Positions 24,090-35,675 of a stretch of DNA of 64,000 nucleotides are shown piece after piece (the stretch's first letter is position 1; every line of letters starts with the position of its first letter). Below the pieces are notes generated by a model. That model saw only the letters and a program-made list of their open reading frames with translations, was not told where the DNA came from and did no database searches. The translations under genes and the position numbers were made by a program. Source of the stretch: Archangium sp. (GTDB lineage Bacteria; Myxococcota; Myxococcia; Myxococcales; Myxococcaceae); assembly GCA_022843845.1 (NCBI GenBank), contig JALHMW010000013.1, positions 1 to 64,000 of the forward strand, read 5' to 3'.

Positions 24090-26485
24090 CAGGACGGCGT
24101 CGGCGACACCTCAGGCGAGGTGCGGAAGAAGTCTTCGGGGTGCTCGAGCTTGAGGGCCTCTCGGAGCACCTCGTCGACCGTGTCCACCATCACGATGCGC
24201 AGCACCGAGCGGATGTTCTTCGGCACGTCGCGCAGGTCCTTCTTGTTCTCGCGCGGGATGATGACGGTGGTGATGCCGAGGCGGTGCGCGGCGAGGCACT
24301 TCTCCTTGAGGCCACCGATCGGCGTGACTCGCCCACGCAGGGTGATCTCGCCCGTCATCGCGACGTCGCGCCGCACGGGGATGCGGGTGATCGCCGAGAC
24401 CAGCGCGGTCGCCATCGTCACGCCCGCCGACGGCCCGTCTTTCGGGAACGCGCCGGGGAAGTGAATGTGCATGTCGTTCTTCTCGAAGAACGCGTCCTCG
24501 ATGCCGAGCCGGCGCGCGCGGGTGCGCACCCAGGTGACCGCGGCCTGCGCCGACTCCTTCATCACGTCGCGCAAGACGCCGGTGACGATCAGCTTGCCCT
24601 TGCCGGGCATGGTGGTGGCTTCGGTATGCAGCACCTCGCCGCCGAACTCGGTCCACGCGAGCCCGTTGACCATGCCGATCTGATCGACGTTCTCGTTCTT
24701 GTCCTTCGGCACCCGCGGCACGCCGAGCAGCTTCTTGGTGCGGCGCCGGTCGACGACGATCGGCCCCTTGTCGCCGGCGATCACCTCACGCGCCACCTTG
24801 CGGAACACCGAGGCCAGCTCGCGCTCGAGGCTGCGCACGCCCGACTCGCGCGTGTAGCGCCGAATGATCGTCTTCACGCCGAGGGTGGTGAGCCGAACCT
24901 TGATGTCTTTGAGCCCGTTCGCCTCCTGCTGCTTGGGGATGAGGTACTTGCGCGCGATGCTGAGCTTCTCGTCTTCGGTGTACCCAGCGATGCGGATGAT
25001 CTCCATGCGGTCCTGCAGCGGCTGGGGGATCGAGTGCATCGAGTTCGCGGTGCAGATGAACATCACCTTCGAGAGATCGAAGTCGAGATCGAGGTAGTGA
25101 TCGTTGAAGGTCGAGTTCTGCTCCGGGTCGAGCACCTCGAGCAGCGCGGCCGACGGGTCGCCCCGGAAGTCGCTCGACATCTTGTCGATCTCGTCGAGGA
25201 GGATGACGGGGTTCGCCGACTCGGCCTTCTTGAGCGACTGAATGATCTTCCCCGGCATCGCGCCGATGTACGTGCGGCGGTGGCCACGAATCTCGGCCTC
25301 GTCACGCACCCCGCCCAGCGACATGCGCACGAACTTCCGGCCGAGCGACTTGGCGACCGAGCGGCCCAGCGACGTCTTGCCGACGCCCGGAGGCCCCACG
25401 AAGCACAGAATCGGGCCCTTCAGCTTCCCGACCAGCTGCTGCACGGCCAGGTACTCGAGGATGCGCTCCTTCACCTTCTCGAGGCCGAAGTGATCGTCGT
25501 CGAGCACCTTCTGCGCTTCTTCGACGTCGATCTTATCCTTCGTCTCTTCGCCCCAGGGCAGCGAGAGCACCCAGTCGATGTAGTTGCGCACGACGGTCGC
25601 TTCCGCGCTCATCGGGCCCATCATCTTCAGCTTCTTGATCTCCTTCTTCATGCGGGCGTGAGCTTCTTTCGAGAGCTTCTTCGCCTTGAGCTTGTCTTCG
25701 AGCTCCTGGATCTCGGTCTTGCCGTCGTCGCCCTTGTCGCCCAGCTCACGCTGGATCGCCTGCATCTGCTCGTTGAGGTAATATTCCTTCTGGGTGCGCT
25801 CCATCTGCTTCTTCACGCGGGAGCGGATCTTCTTCTCGACCTTGAGGATCTCGATCTCACCCTGCATCAGCTCGTAGAGCTTCTCGAGGCGCTTGGCGGG
25901 TGACTCGGTCTCGAGCAGGGCCTGCTTGTCGGGCAGCTTCAGCGCGAGGTGCACGCCGATGGTGTCGGCGAGGCGCGACGGGTCTTCGATGAGCGCGACC
26001 TGCTGCATCAGCTCCGGAGCGATGCGCTTGTTGAGCTCGACGAAGGCCTTGAAGGTGGCCTGCACGGCGCGCATCAGCGCCTCGAACTCGGCGGGCGTCG
26101 AGGGCGGCTCCGACACCGGCTCGTAGTCACACTCGAAGTACGGCTCGGTCGGGAGGAAGCCGATCAGGCGCGCGCGCGACAGGCCCTCGACGAGAACCTT
26201 CACCGTGCCGTCGGGCAGCGGCAGCAACTGCACGACCTGCCCGAGCGTGGCGAAGTGGAAGACCTCGTCGGGGGTCGGGTCGTTCGTCTTGGCCTTCTTC
26301 TGGGCCGAGAGGAGCAACAGCGCCTTCCCGTCAGCGCCCTTGCGGGCCATGGCTTCTTTGAGCGCAGCGATCGACTTCTCGCGTCCGACGTAGAGCGGGC
26401 GCACCTCGTGCGGGAACAGGACGATGTCACGCAGGGGCAAAAGCGGAAGAGGCTTCAAGGGCTGTTTCTCCAGGTGACTCGACAA
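24089..26485 (-). CDS. lon: ATP-dependent Lon protease
   Basis: 798 residues with the complete Lon layout. The LAN substrate-recognition domain ([19 protein letters not shown]) is followed by a long coiled coil ([15 protein letters not shown]), the AAA+ module with Walker [10 protein letters not shown] and Walker [11 protein letters not shown], and the C-terminal protease domain. That domain has catalytic Ser in [15 protein letters not shown] and Lys in [12 protein letters not shown]. It degrades misfolded and regulatory cytosolic proteins. The predicted start is a TTG preceded by AGGA at good spacing; the only nearby ATG is out of frame. It belongs to the tig-clpP-clpX-lon series but is separated from clpX by three genes. 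Confidence 0.96.
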   Translation of the reverse strand: MSSHLEKQPLKPLPLLPLRDIVLFPHEVRPLYVGREKSIAALKEAMARKGADGKALLLLSAQKKAKTNDPTPDEVFHFATLGQVVQLLPLPDGTVKVLVEGLSRARLIGFLPTEPYFECDYEPVSEPPSTPAEFEALMRAVQATFKAFVELNKRIAPELMQQVALIEDPSRLADTIGVHLALKLPDKQALLETESPAKRLEKLYELMQGEIEILKVEKKIRSRVKKQMERTQKEYYLNEQMQAIQRELGDKGDDGKTEIQELEDKLKAKKLSKEAHARMKKEIKKLKMMGPMSAEATVVRNYIDWVLSLPWGEETKDKIDVEEAQKVLDDDHFGLEKVKERILEYLAVQQLVGKLKGPILCFVGPPGVGKTSLGRSVAKSLGRKFVRMSLGGVRDEAEIRGHRRTYIGAMPGKIIQSLKKAESANPVILLDEIDKMSSDFRGDPSAALLEVLDPEQNSTFNDHYLDLDFDLSKVMFICTANSMHSIPQPLQDRMEIIRIAGYTEDEKLSIARKYLIPKQQEANGLKDIKVRLTTLGVKTIIRRYTRESGVRSLERELASVFRKVAREVIAGDKGPIVVDRRRTKKLLGVPRVPKDKNENVDQIGMVNGLAWTEFGGEVLHTEATTMPGKGKLIVTGVLRDVMKESAQAAVTWVRTRARRLGIEDAFFEKNDMHIHFPGAFPKDGPSAGVTMATALVSAITRIPVRRDVAMTGEITLRGRVTPIGGLKEKCLAAHRLGITTVIIPRENKKDLRDVPKNIRSVLRIVMVDTVDEVLREALKLEHPEDFFRTSPEVSPTPS

Positions 26486-26529
26486 CGACGCATTCCTAGC
26501 GTCAGGGAACCGGGCTGACGAGTTTCCAT

Positions 26530-26952
26530 CTATCCAGCTACGGCGAGTTCCTTGGGCTTCAGCATCGCCGCGATCTTGGCGTTCTCGAGCATGTCCCCGA
26601 GCGCGCCCTCAAGATCCTCGACTGTTCGGCACCAGACCACCTGATCGGCGTAGACAAGTTCCACAGGGAATCCGTCGACGGACCTGGTGATGACGCAGAG
26701 AAGCGAAGCGTTGGGCCGATTGCCGAGAATGAACTCATCGGTTTCGATGGCCCAGCTGGGAACGACGGTTCGCCGAGGGTCAATTGACGGGACGCCAACT
26801 CTGTCGACGCGCTGCCCCTTCTGACGAGAAAGCGGCAGGTCGGACTGAACCTCATCGCGGAACATCTGGAGAACGCCGTCGATGGCCTCGTTCACCACTC
26901 GTGCGGCACGGGCCTTCTCGAGGCCACGTTTCTGGTGCTCACTGAATGTCAT
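26530..26952 (-). CDS. Unknown protein, lower-GC segment
   Basis: 140 residues from the ATG at 26952 ([19 protein letters not shown]); the track extension lies in the preceding gene. A basic helical N-terminus is followed by a mixed region with [25 protein letters not shown] and a C-terminal helical segment ([21 protein letters not shown]). No signal or membrane segment and no family recognised. Base composition here is visibly lower in GC than in lon or the peptidase gene. It overlaps the endonuclease-family gene by 14 bp and ends 44 bp before lon. Confidence 0.65.
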   Translation of the reverse strand: MTFSEHQKRGLEKARAARVVNEAIDGVLQMFRDEVQSDLPLSRQKGQRVDRVGVPSIDPRRTVVPSWAIETDEFILGNRPNASLLCVITRSVDGFPVELVYADQVVWCRTVEDLEGALGDMLENAKIAAMLKPKELAVAG

Positions 26953-27745
26953 TCGAGTGCTCCTTCGATTCGCCGAGCTGGAGGATGACGGGCAAGTGGT
27001 CACTTGTCATCTCGCCCACACTCACCACCTCGCCACTCGGCTCGTACGGCAGCAAGGCTCCGTTCACCACCCCGAAGTCCACCATCTTCCATTCACTCAA
27101 TTGGACTGGGTCCCACTCCCTCAGCCGCAGGGTCGCCCAACTCGAACCTGTCGCGTGCCAAAAGGGGTTGAAGAAGGCAGCCCGGCCAGCCGCGACCATG
27201 CGCACGTCGCGAGTCGCCCCGAGGTGACGTGTCACGACTTCATCGAACGGCTCGCAGTTGAAATCACCGAGAAGAACTGTTGGCGTGTCAGGCGCTTCCT
27301 TCAAGACCGCCTGAAGGTGACGGCCACAGTCTTCGCGAGCGATCGCGCCGTTGAACAAATCTGTTCGCCAGTGGAGCAGTACGAGACGAAGCAGTGCTCC
27401 CGAGTCGATCGTCCGACAACTGATGACCCACCCCGCGTGAACATGGCGGTTGGCACTCTGAACGATTCTCGAGGCCTCAGAGCGCGGACTCCAATGCGAT
27501 GAATCAAACAGCAGCCCCAGATTCCGCTGTTCGCAGTGCAAGCTTCTCCATGCTCCATGAGCGCCCCGCCTCAACGAACCTTCGAGTTCGGCGAGCCCGG
27601 CTGGAGAGATCTCCGACAGGCCAATCAGCGAACAGCCCTCGTCAATCAACAAGAAGATGGTGGGCATCGAAGCGGCGAGTGACGCATCGCTCGCCTCGCT
27701 CCTCGGCGGGGGCGCGATCTTCGTGTTCCACCACCCGAGCTTCAT
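26939..27745 (-). CDS. Endonuclease/exonuclease/phosphatase (EEP) family protein
   Basis: 268 residues from the ATG at 27745. EEP-fold motifs are in order: LGWWNTKIAPP at the N-terminus, IGLSEIS with the metal-binding Glu, VLLGDFNCEP with the catalytic GDFN, and MTSDHLPVILQL with the C-terminal SDH. These Mg2+-dependent enzymes cleave phosphodiesters or phosphomonoesters in DNA, RNA or inositides, and sequence alone does not choose among them. There is no signal peptide, so it is cytosolic. The start overlaps the prolyl oligopeptidase stop as ATGA; the end overlaps the next gene. GC content is lower than in neighbours, suggesting acquisition together with the downstream unknown gene. Confidence 0.82.
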   Translation of the reverse strand: MKLGWWNTKIAPPPRSEASDASLAASMPTIFLLIDEGCSLIGLSEISPAGLAELEGSLRRGAHGAWRSLHCEQRNLGLLFDSSHWSPRSEASRIVQSANRHVHAGWVISCRTIDSGALLRLVLLHWRTDLFNGAIAREDCGRHLQAVLKEAPDTPTVLLGDFNCEPFDEVVTRHLGATRDVRMVAAGRAAFFNPFWHATGSSWATLRLREWDPVQLSEWKMVDFGVVNGALLPYEPSGEVVSVGEMTSDHLPVILQLGESKEHSNDIQ

Positions 27746-29925
27746 GGCCGCGGCGGGGTGACACCGAGCGTCGAGAACAGGAAGGCGAGCTGGTCGACGG
27801 ACGACTCGATCGACTTGGCCACCTGATCGGCGCCACCGTGGCCGGCGTTCATCTCGATGCGCAGCCACGAGGTGCCCTGCCCCTTCGTCATGCCCTGCAC
27901 CATCGCGACGAACTTGCGCGCGTGGAACGGGTCGACGCGATCGTCGTGATCGGCCGACATCATCAGCAACGCCGGGTACGAGCCGTGCTCGGTGACGTGG
28001 TGGTAGGGCGAGTACGCCGCGAGCACCTTCAGCTCCTCGGCCTTCTCGGGATCGCCATACTCGGGGATCCACGTCTTGCCAGAGCCGTAGAGGTGGTACC
28101 GCACCATGTCGAGCAGCGGCACCGCGCAGATGACGGCGCCATAGAGCTCCGGGCGTTGGGTCATCGCGGTGCCGACCAGCAAGCCGCCGTTGGAGCCGCC
28201 ACGAATCGCCAGCCGCTTCGGCGTCGTCCACTTCTCCTTCACCAGGTACTCGGCCGCGCCGGCGAAGTCGTCGAACACGTTCTGCTTGTTCGCGCCCTTC
28301 CCTGCGTCGTGCCACGCCTTCCCGTACTCGCCGCCGCCGCGCAGGTTGGGCACGGCGTACACCCCGCCCGCCTCGAGCCATGGGTAGATGAACGAGGTGA
28401 ACGCGCTGGTGAGGCTGATGTCGAAGCCGCCGTACCCGTAGAGGAGCACCGGGTTGTTGCCGTCGAGCACGACATCTTTCCGCGCGACGATGAACATCGA
28501 GATCTGCGTGCCATCTTTCGACGGGTAGAAGACCTGGCGCACCTCGAACTTCGTCGGGTCGACGGGCACCTCGACCGACGCCCACAGCTCGCTCTTGCCG
28601 CTCTTCACGCTCGTCTTGAACACCTGCCGCGGCATCGTGAAGCTCGAGAACGCGTAGTAGGCCTCGTCGTCGTCTTCGTTGCCGACGATGTTCGACGCGG
28701 TGCCGAGGCCGGGGAGCTCGACCGTGCGCACCTTCTTGCCCTTGAAGTCGAACACCTCGACCACGCTGACGGCCTTCTTGAGCGCGGCGATGGCGAAGTG
28801 GCCTCCGACGATGGCGAACGACTCACGCGCCGCGTCCTTGTCTTCGGCGATCAGCTCCTTCCAGTTCGCGCGCTCGGGCTTCTTCGGGTCGACGGCGAAG
28901 AGGCGCTTGTTGGGCGCGCCCTCGTCCGTGAAGACGTAGAAGACGTCCTTCCACGCGTCGACGCCGTACTTCGCGTCCTTGCCCTTCACGAGCAGGCGCC
29001 ACTCCTTGTCGACGCCGGCCTTCTTGAAGAAGACGTCGTTCTCGTTCCAGCCGCGCATGATCGAGACGAAGAGCCACTTGCCGTCGCGAGACGCCTGACC
29101 ACCGATGAACGTCTTGGCGTCGCCAGTGCGCGGGTGGAGCTGCTCGTCCTTCGCGGGATCTTGCCCGAGCACGTGCTTGCGCACCTCGCAGTAGCCGGGG
29201 CGCTCCGAGACGGGGATCTTCTCGTCGGTCGGCAGCCACTCGTAGATGAACGACTTCGAGTCAGGCAGCCACGAGGGGCTCGCGTACTTGCCACCGGGGA
29301 TGACGTCGATCTTCGAGCGTTCACCCGAGTCGACGTCGAGCACGTGCAGCGTCGCTTCGTCGGCCGCGTTGGGCTTCTCGGCGAAGACGACCTTCTTGCC
29401 GTCCCACGAGGGCGACCAGGTGCCGAGCGAGACCGTGTTGTCGTTGGACCACGCGTTCGGGTCGAGCAGCACGTGCTCCTCGCCCTTCGCGTCGCGCCAG
29501 TAGACGACGGCCTTCTCTTTGTCCTTCTTCTGCCGCGTGTAGAACATGCGGCCGCCGCGCTTGATGGGGATGCTGATCGCGTCGAGGTAGTAGAGTTCGG
29601 TGTAGCGCTGCTTGAGCCACTCGAGCCCCGGCAGCGCGCGCAGGTTGGTGCGGGCGTAGTCGTCCTGAGCCTTCATCCACGCCTGCACCTCGGGCGCCTT
29701 CTCGTCCTCGAGCCAGCGGTACGGGTCCTTGAGCGTCAGGCCGTGGACCATGTCGTTGATGACCTGCGTACGAGTCGGCGGCACCATGGGCTTCTTCGGC
29801 TCCGGGGGAGTGGGAACGCCTGCGTCGCGCTGCATCGCCACACCCACGATGGGCTCGGGCTTCACTGCGTCTTGCGTCGAGGCACAGCTGAGGGAAAAAA
29901 GGCTGACAACGAGCAGTCGTCGCAT
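27742..29925 (-). CDS. Prolyl oligopeptidase family serine peptidase (S9A), exported
   Basis: 727 residues from the ATG at 29925 (MRRLLVVSLFSLSCAST), a lipoprotein-like signal. The N-terminal segment DPYRWLEDEKAPEVQAWMKAQ is the typical S9A opening. A seven-bladed propeller follows (YASPSWLPDSKSFIYE and similar), then the alpha/beta-hydrolase domain with nucleophile GGSNGG, Asp in SADHDDRVDP and His in NAGHGGADQ. It cleaves short proline-containing peptides; the signal indicates action in the periplasm or outside. It is upstream of and coupled to the EEP gene. It lies between clpX and lon, although the usual neighbours would be adjacent. Confidence 0.93.
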   Translation of the reverse strand: MRRLLVVSLFSLSCASTQDAVKPEPIVGVAMQRDAGVPTPPEPKKPMVPPTRTQVINDMVHGLTLKDPYRWLEDEKAPEVQAWMKAQDDYARTNLRALPGLEWLKQRYTELYYLDAISIPIKRGGRMFYTRQKKDKEKAVVYWRDAKGEEHVLLDPNAWSNDNTVSLGTWSPSWDGKKVVFAEKPNAADEATLHVLDVDSGERSKIDVIPGGKYASPSWLPDSKSFIYEWLPTDEKIPVSERPGYCEVRKHVLGQDPAKDEQLHPRTGDAKTFIGGQASRDGKWLFVSIMRGWNENDVFFKKAGVDKEWRLLVKGKDAKYGVDAWKDVFYVFTDEGAPNKRLFAVDPKKPERANWKELIAEDKDAARESFAIVGGHFAIAALKKAVSVVEVFDFKGKKVRTVELPGLGTASNIVGNEDDDEAYYAFSSFTMPRQVFKTSVKSGKSELWASVEVPVDPTKFEVRQVFYPSKDGTQISMFIVARKDVVLDGNNPVLLYGYGGFDISLTSAFTSFIYPWLEAGGVYAVPNLRGGGEYGKAWHDAGKGANKQNVFDDFAGAAEYLVKEKWTTPKRLAIRGGSNGGLLVGTAMTQRPELYGAVICAVPLLDMVRYHLYGSGKTWIPEYGDPEKAEELKVLAAYSPYHHVTEHGSYPALLMMSADHDDRVDPFHARKFVAMVQGMTKGQGTSWLRIEMNAGHGGADQVAKSIESSVDQLAFLFSTLGVTPPRP

Positions 29926-29972
29926 GGGCGGGGGGTGTAACGCCCGCAGATGGGGCGGGTCGAGAAAACACG

Positions 29973-30317
29973 TCAGGGCGTGACGCACGATGGGAGCGCA
30001 TGCGCCGCCAGCCACGATCGTGCTGCCTGATCGAACGCCTCGACCGACGTCACCGTCTCGAACCGCACCTGCTCGAGGAACGCGTGCGTGTGGCGCTGCA
30101 CCTCGTCACCGCAGCGCTGTCCCATCGGCGTCATCAGCACCTGGCGCGCATCGACCACCGACTTCCACGCGGAATCGGCTCCCGTCAGCGCGGAGTCACG
30201 GACCGATTCCTTTGCGAACTCGGGGCCGCGGCCTGGAGATGGTGCGTACAGAACCGCTCGTACCCACCGCCCTGCCCGTCCTTCGTCGCGTCCGAGACGA
30301 ACATCAGGCCCCACCAA
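29973..30317 (-). pseudogene. Possible frameshifted or decayed small gene
   Basis: A 114-codon frame after clpX reads like coding sequence only in its C-terminal two thirds ([57 protein letters not shown]). Its first 30 residues are Arg/Gly-rich and unnatural. In the adjacent frame an ATG at about 30308 opens [19 protein letters not shown] and runs to a point where the two frames would join smoothly. One frameshift in this leader would give a protein of about 110 residues. No family is recognised and no Shine-Dalgarno sequence is evident. It could equally be non-coding spacer between clpX and the peptidase gene. Confidence 0.35.
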
Positions 30318-30324
30318 CGCGACC

Positions 30325-31605
<1,281 letters not shown>

Positions 31606-31687
31606 GACTTCATCCACCCTAACCGGGGTTTCCTTGATGTGCGAGCGATGCACCGAGCCGGCTGAGCAGGCGTCAGCAACCTGACGG

Positions 31688-33247
31688 CTACCCGCAGGTG
31701 CCGACACCCGGGAAGCCACCGAGCGGTTGGCAGGTCCCGCTCGAACAGGTCGGCGCGTTCGGGTCGCAGAGATCCTGGCAGGCGAAGTTCATCGAGCCAC
31801 TCGGCGCCACGCAGGTGAGCCCCGCCGAGCAGCTGTTGGCGGCGGTGCAGGTGATGCCGACCGATTGCCAGCCCTCGGGGGCGCACACCGCACCGTTCGT
31901 CGTCGCGTAACAGGCAGCCACGCAGTCCTGCTTGAGCAGATCGCAGGCCTGACCGTTCAGCTTCAGACACACCTGAGCGCCGCTGCTCCACTGACAGCTC
32001 TCACCCGCGCCACAGGTCGACGAGGAGCCGCAGAGCCGTGCACAGAAGCCGATGGAGCTTCCGGTGCGTTGCTCACAGCGCGTTCCCTGGCTGCAGTCGG
32101 CGTTGGTGGCGCAGATCTCACCCGCGAGGCCCACGCCCGGCCTCTCGCAGACGCCAGCAGACGCCAGCGGGCTCGGGTAGCAGGCCAGCGAAGGATCGCT
32201 GCAGGCCCCTTGAAACGAGCAGGTCGGCGAACACGTGCGCCCATCGCCAGCCAGGTCGAACGGGCACTCACACGACACCTGCGAGGCCGTGAACTGATCG
32301 CACCTCGCGCGAGGATGACAGCCTCCGTTGTTCGTCGCGCACGCATCGACCACACACTGCGAGCCGACCCGCCTGAAGCCGGTCGCACAGTCACACGTCG
32401 CACCGGGCCTCTCGTTGCGGCACACCTCGTTGGCGCCGCAGCGCAGCGTCCCCCGGGCACACTCGTCGACGTCGACGCAGCCGAGCGTGGGGTGGCCTTC
32501 GGAGCCGCTCGGGCACGAACACGACGGGCCCGAGAAGCACGCGCTTCCGCACGTCGTCCCACCGCTGGAGCATCGACAGGTTCCTGACTGACACGTCGAA
32601 CCACTCGCGCGGCAGTCGGCGTTCGAGAAGCACCGGCGGGTGCAGGCGCGCGTCTCGGGATCGCAGCCAAAGTCGGCCGGGCACTGCGTCGCCAGGCAGT
32701 CGGTCGGCAGCGCTTCACAGCGCCCGGAGTTGCACACCAGGCCGGCCCCACACTGGTTGCCACATCGGCCGCAGTGGCTCTCGTCAGTGGCGAGATCGAC
32801 ACAGGCGTTGTTGCACTCGGTCGTCGTTCCCGCACAGCGCGAGCCCATCGCGGCCACGCCACCTCCCGCGCCGCCTGCACGCCCACCAGCAGCGCCTCCG
32901 GCCATCGACGTAGGGGCGGCACCTCCCGCTGACCCGCCACCGAGTCCGCCAGCCGTTGGCGCCGGCCCGGGGGTTCCCCGCCCTGCGCAGACGCCCACGG
33001 TGCACGTCTGATCGCTCTGACACGTCGAGCACGCCTGACCCGCGATGCCGCACGCTTCGCGGAACGTGCCGACCTGACACCGATCCATCGCGTCACAGCA
33101 GCCCGAGCACGTGGCCTGACACGAGTCGCGGAACGAGGGTCCACATCCGCTCGAGAGGAACAACGCGATGAAGAGCAGGACGACGGGGGCGCGCAGGCCC
33201 GACACGAGGGCACCGCACACCAGGTTCTTCGGGGTTTCGACGTTCAT
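31688..33247 (-). CDS. Cysteine-rich EGF-like lipoprotein between clpP and clpX
   Basis: 519 residues from the ATG at 33247 (another in-frame ATG at 33277). After about 20 residues a signal sequence ends in lipobox SSGC. Then comes the module [18 protein letters not shown] / [18 protein letters not shown] also found in the lipoproteins at 1-333 and 38601-39713. A Gly/Ala linker leads to EGF-like units, including a calcium-binding-type segment ([18 protein letters not shown]) and [10 protein letters not shown]. The C-terminus carries Dickkopf-like pairs. More than 50 cysteines imply extensive disulfide bonding on the cell surface. It has no apparent link to proteolysis, and its position splits clpP from clpX. 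Confidence 0.83.
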   Translation of the reverse strand: MNVETPKNLVCGALVSGLRAPVVLLFIALFLSSGCGPSFRDSCQATCSGCCDAMDRCQVGTFREACGIAGQACSTCQSDQTCTVGVCAGRGTPGPAPTAGGLGGGSAGGAAPTSMAGGAAGGRAGGAGGGVAAMGSRCAGTTTECNNACVDLATDESHCGRCGNQCGAGLVCNSGRCEALPTDCLATQCPADFGCDPETRACTRRCFSNADCRASGSTCQSGTCRCSSGGTTCGSACFSGPSCSCPSGSEGHPTLGCVDVDECARGTLRCGANEVCRNERPGATCDCATGFRRVGSQCVVDACATNNGGCHPRARCDQFTASQVSCECPFDLAGDGRTCSPTCSFQGACSDPSLACYPSPLASAGVCERPGVGLAGEICATNADCSQGTRCEQRTGSSIGFCARLCGSSSTCGAGESCQWSSGAQVCLKLNGQACDLLKQDCVAACYATTNGAVCAPEGWQSVGITCTAANSCSAGLTCVAPSGSMNFACQDLCDPNAPTCSSGTCQPLGGFPGVGTCG

Positions 33248-33275
33248 GCCCGGTGAGTGGGAGCACCCACCGGGC
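33248..33275 (-). terminator. Hairpin between clpP and the lipoprotein gene
   Basis: An 8-bp perfect GC-rich inverted repeat (GCCCGGTG / CACCGGGC) with a 12-nt loop follows the clpP stop by 14 bp and ends against the ATG at 33247. It lacks a T-tract on the minus strand, so it is not a classical terminator. It may attenuate clpP read-through or mask the downstream start. If the ATG at 33277 is used instead, the hairpin is coding. Confidence 0.35.
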
Positions 33276-33289
33276 ATTTTGAAACGGAC

Positions 33290-33907
33290 TTATTTCTTCT
33301 CGGCCGTCGGCGGGGCGGGCTTCTTCTTCTCCATCACCTCGTCGATGAGGCCGTACTGCTTGGCCTCGAGCCCGCTCATGAAGAAGTCGCGATCGCAGTC
33401 CTGCTCGATGCGCTCGTAGGTGTGGCCCGTCGCCTTCCCGAGGATGTCGTAGAGCGCCTTGCGCAGGCGGACCATCTCGGCGACCTGAATCTCCATGTCC
33501 TTCGACTGACCGCGCGCACCACCGAGGGGCTGGTGAATCATCACGCGCGCGTTGGGCAGGGCGAACCGCTTGCCCTTCGCGCCCGCGCCGAGGAGCACCG
33601 CGCCCATCGACGCCGCCTGCCCGATGCAGATCGTCGACACCTGCGGCTTCACGTATTGCATGGTGTCGTAGATCGCGAGGCCGGCCGTCACCGAGCCGCC
33701 GGGCGAGTTGATGTAGATGCTGATGTCCTTGTCCGGGTCCTCCGACTCGAGGAACAGCAGCTGCGCGATGATGACGTTCGCTACGTCGTCATCGATCTCC
33801 GTGCCCATCATGATGATCCGGTCCTTCAGCAGGCGGCTGTAGATGTCGTACGACCGCTCGCCACGGTGGGTCTGCTCGACGACGTAGGGGACAGGCATGT
33901 AGGGCAT
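33290..33907 (-). CDS. clpP: ATP-dependent Clp protease proteolytic subunit ClpP
   Basis: 205 residues, normal for ClpP. Catalytic Ser lies in [11 protein letters not shown], His in [12 protein letters not shown] and Asp in the following CDRDFFM region. Other hallmarks are the N-terminal pore loop, [20 protein letters not shown] and the handle helix. It forms the tetradecameric protease chamber used by ClpX and ClpA. It lies 26 bp downstream of tig on the same strand, as in other deltaproteobacteria. Confidence 0.97.
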   Translation of the reverse strand: MPYMPVPYVVEQTHRGERSYDIYSRLLKDRIIMMGTEIDDDVANVIIAQLLFLESEDPDKDISIYINSPGGSVTAGLAIYDTMQYVKPQVSTICIGQAASMGAVLLGAGAKGKRFALPNARVMIHQPLGGARGQSKDMEIQVAEMVRLRKALYDILGKATGHTYERIEQDCDRDFFMSGLEAKQYGLIDEVMEKKKPAPPTAEKK

Positions 33908-33933
33908 GGCGTTCCTCGGGGTGGACTGCGGGG

Positions 33934-35208
33934 TCAGCTCCAGCTGGCGTGCTGGCGAACGAGCGCCATCGCCTTCTCTTCGATGATGCGCGTCTTGAGG
34001 CTGTCCTGCGCCTCGGGCGCGACGTAGCGGGCCTTCACCTGCGCGGCGGGCATGCCGGTCTCTTTCGAGATCTCTTCGTACTTCGCCTCGAGCTCGGCCT
34101 CGCCAGCGCTCAGGTTCTCGGTCTTGCCGAGCGCCTCGAGCAGCATCGAGCCACGCACTTCGACCTCGGCGCGCGGGCGCATCTCACTGCGCAGCTTGCC
34201 CCAGTCCAGGTTGAGCATTCGCGGGTCGACGCCCGAGCGCATCAGCGACTGAAGCGCGCCGTCGAGCATGAAGTCGACACCACGATCGATCATCGACGCC
34301 GGGCACTCGAACGGGTTCTTCTCGATGAGCGCCTTGAGCAGCTCTTCACGCGCCTCGGTCTCGACGCGGTTCTTCGCGCCGCGCTCGAGGTCGGCCTTCA
34401 CCTTGGCCTTCAGCGCGTCGAGCGTGTCCGAGCCCTGGCTCCTGGCGAACTCGTCGTTGAGCTCAGGCAGCTTGCGCTCCTTGAGCTCCTTCAGCGTGGC
34501 GGTGAAGCTGGCCGTCTGGCCCTTCACTTCCGCGACGCGGTAATCGGCGGGGAACGCGTAGTCGAACGTCTTCTGCTCGCCGACCTTCATGCCGTCGAGC
34601 TGCGGCAGGTTGCCCTCGACGAGCTCGCCAGCAGCGACCTCGACGGTGACGTTGCGGCCGGTGTTGCCGGGGAACGCCTCGCCGCCCTTCGTCGCGTCGA
34701 AGTCGATCACCGCCATGTCGCCGAGCTTCGCCACGTCACGGCCGGCGACGGTCTCGAGCGTCGAGCGCGACTCGCGCAGGCGATCGATCTGCTCCGTCAC
34801 CTTCGCGTCGTCGATCGTCGCGTCCTGCTTCTTGAGCGAGAGGCCCTTGAACTCCTTCACCGTGAGCTCGGGCTTGACCTCGAAGCGCGCGGTGAACGCG
34901 TACGTCTCGTTCGGCACCAGCTTGCCCCCAGCGTAGTGCGGCTCGCCCACGGCCTTCACGTCGTTGGCCTTGATGGCGTCGACGGTGGCCTGCGCCTGCA
35001 CGCGGCGAACGACGTCGGCTTCGACCTCGTTCTTGTACTTCTGCTCGAGGATTCGACGCGGCACGCGACCCGGGCGGAAGCCGGGGATCTTCACCTGCTG
35101 CGCAAGCGTGGCGTAGGCCTGCGTGAGCTCGCGGTTGACGACCTGTGCGTCGACTTCGATCGACAGCCGCTTCTCGATGGATGACACCGACTCGACCTGA
35201 ACCTTCAT
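33934..35208 (-). CDS. tig: Trigger factor
   Basis: 424 residues from the ATG at 35208 ([15 protein letters not shown]), with GGAAGC upstream; the track extension to 35385 would run into tRNA-Leu. The ribosome-binding signature [11 protein letters not shown] (FRxGxxP) is at about residues 43-53. The PPIase domain ([19 protein letters not shown]) and the helical C-terminal chaperone domain follow. It binds nascent chains at the ribosome exit. It is the first protein gene after tRNA-Leu in the tig-clpP-clpX-lon series. Confidence 0.95.
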   Translation of the reverse strand: MKVQVESVSSIEKRLSIEVDAQVVNRELTQAYATLAQQVKIPGFRPGRVPRRILEQKYKNEVEADVVRRVQAQATVDAIKANDVKAVGEPHYAGGKLVPNETYAFTARFEVKPELTVKEFKGLSLKKQDATIDDAKVTEQIDRLRESRSTLETVAGRDVAKLGDMAVIDFDATKGGEAFPGNTGRNVTVEVAAGELVEGNLPQLDGMKVGEQKTFDYAFPADYRVAEVKGQTASFTATLKELKERKLPELNDEFARSQGSDTLDALKAKVKADLERGAKNRVETEAREELLKALIEKNPFECPASMIDRGVDFMLDGALQSLMRSGVDPRMLNLDWGKLRSEMRPRAEVEVRGSMLLEALGKTENLSAGEAELEAKYEEISKETGMPAAQVKARYVAPEAQDSLKTRIIEEKAMALVRQHASWS

Positions 35209-35378
35209 GCGTGCTTCCTCGGGGAAAAGTGATTCGAACCCGCCGCCTTTAGGGGACCGGGTGGAGCGGGTCAACGAAGAGGAAGCAGACGCACCGGGCA
35301 CCGGCGGAACCATCGCGCGCCGCGCGGCACTGCACATCGCGCAAATGGGTGGGGACTCGCCGTCGAGGGAGTGCGACT

Positions 35379-35460
35379 TGGGCAAGGGGGGACTTGAACC
35401 CCCACTCCTTTCGGAACCGGATTCTAAGCCCGGCGCGGCTACCAGTTACGCCACCTGCCC
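35379..35460 (-). tRNA. tRNA-Leu (anticodon UAG)
   Basis: On the minus strand, an 82-nt cloverleaf with acceptor stem GGGCAGG paired to CTTGCCC, anticodon loop CTTAGAA (UAG, reading CUA) and a class II variable arm (TCC-GAAA-GGA). The T stem is GGGGG with loop TTCAAGT. Discriminator A; CCA is not encoded. It sits 170 bp upstream of trigger factor, the conserved position in deltaproteobacteria. Confidence 0.95.
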
Positions 35461-35495
35461 GTGATGCCGCTCGACACTACCAGCGCTGGAAAAGC

Positions 35496-35530
35496 AGAAG
35501 GCCGGCGTCTCTTTCGAGGGCCGGCCTTCT
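35496..35530 (-). terminator. Rho-independent terminator after tRNA-Lys
   Basis: A perfect 11-bp inverted repeat (agaaggccggc / gccggccttct) with a 13-nt loop begins 4 nt after the tRNA-Lys 3' end. On the minus strand it is followed by GCTTTTCC. This looks like an intrinsic terminator ending the tRNA-Lys transcript before tRNA-Leu. Confidence 0.8.
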
Positions 35531-35534
35531 GGTG

Positions 35535-35607
35535 TGAAAGCGGTCGGAATCGAACCGACAACCTATGGATTAAGAGTCCATTGCTCTGCCAATTGAGCTA
35601 CGCTTCC
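35535..35607 (-). tRNA. tRNA-Lys (anticodon CUU)
   Basis: A 73-nt cloverleaf on the minus strand: acceptor GGAAGCG/CGCTTTC, D-arm AGCTCAATTGGCAGAGC, anticodon stem ATGGA/TCCAT around loop CTCTTAA (CUU), T-loop TTCGATT. Discriminator A; CCA not encoded. Followed directly by an intrinsic terminator hairpin. Confidence 0.96.
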
Positions 35608-35675
35608 TTGAGGCGGGCGGCGAATACGTCACTCCATCGCAGCCTGTCAATCATGTTCGCGTCGGCCGGTTGCCT

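Noticed and set aside
24140-25903. 587-codon plus-strand ORF opposite lon
   Set aside because: It is low in information, rich in Leu/Arg/His/Asp, and exactly antisense to lon with intact catalytic motifs.
27499-29940. 813-codon plus-strand ORF opposite the prolyl oligopeptidase
   Set aside because: Antisense to a gene with a full Ser-Asp-His triad; composition is shadow-like.
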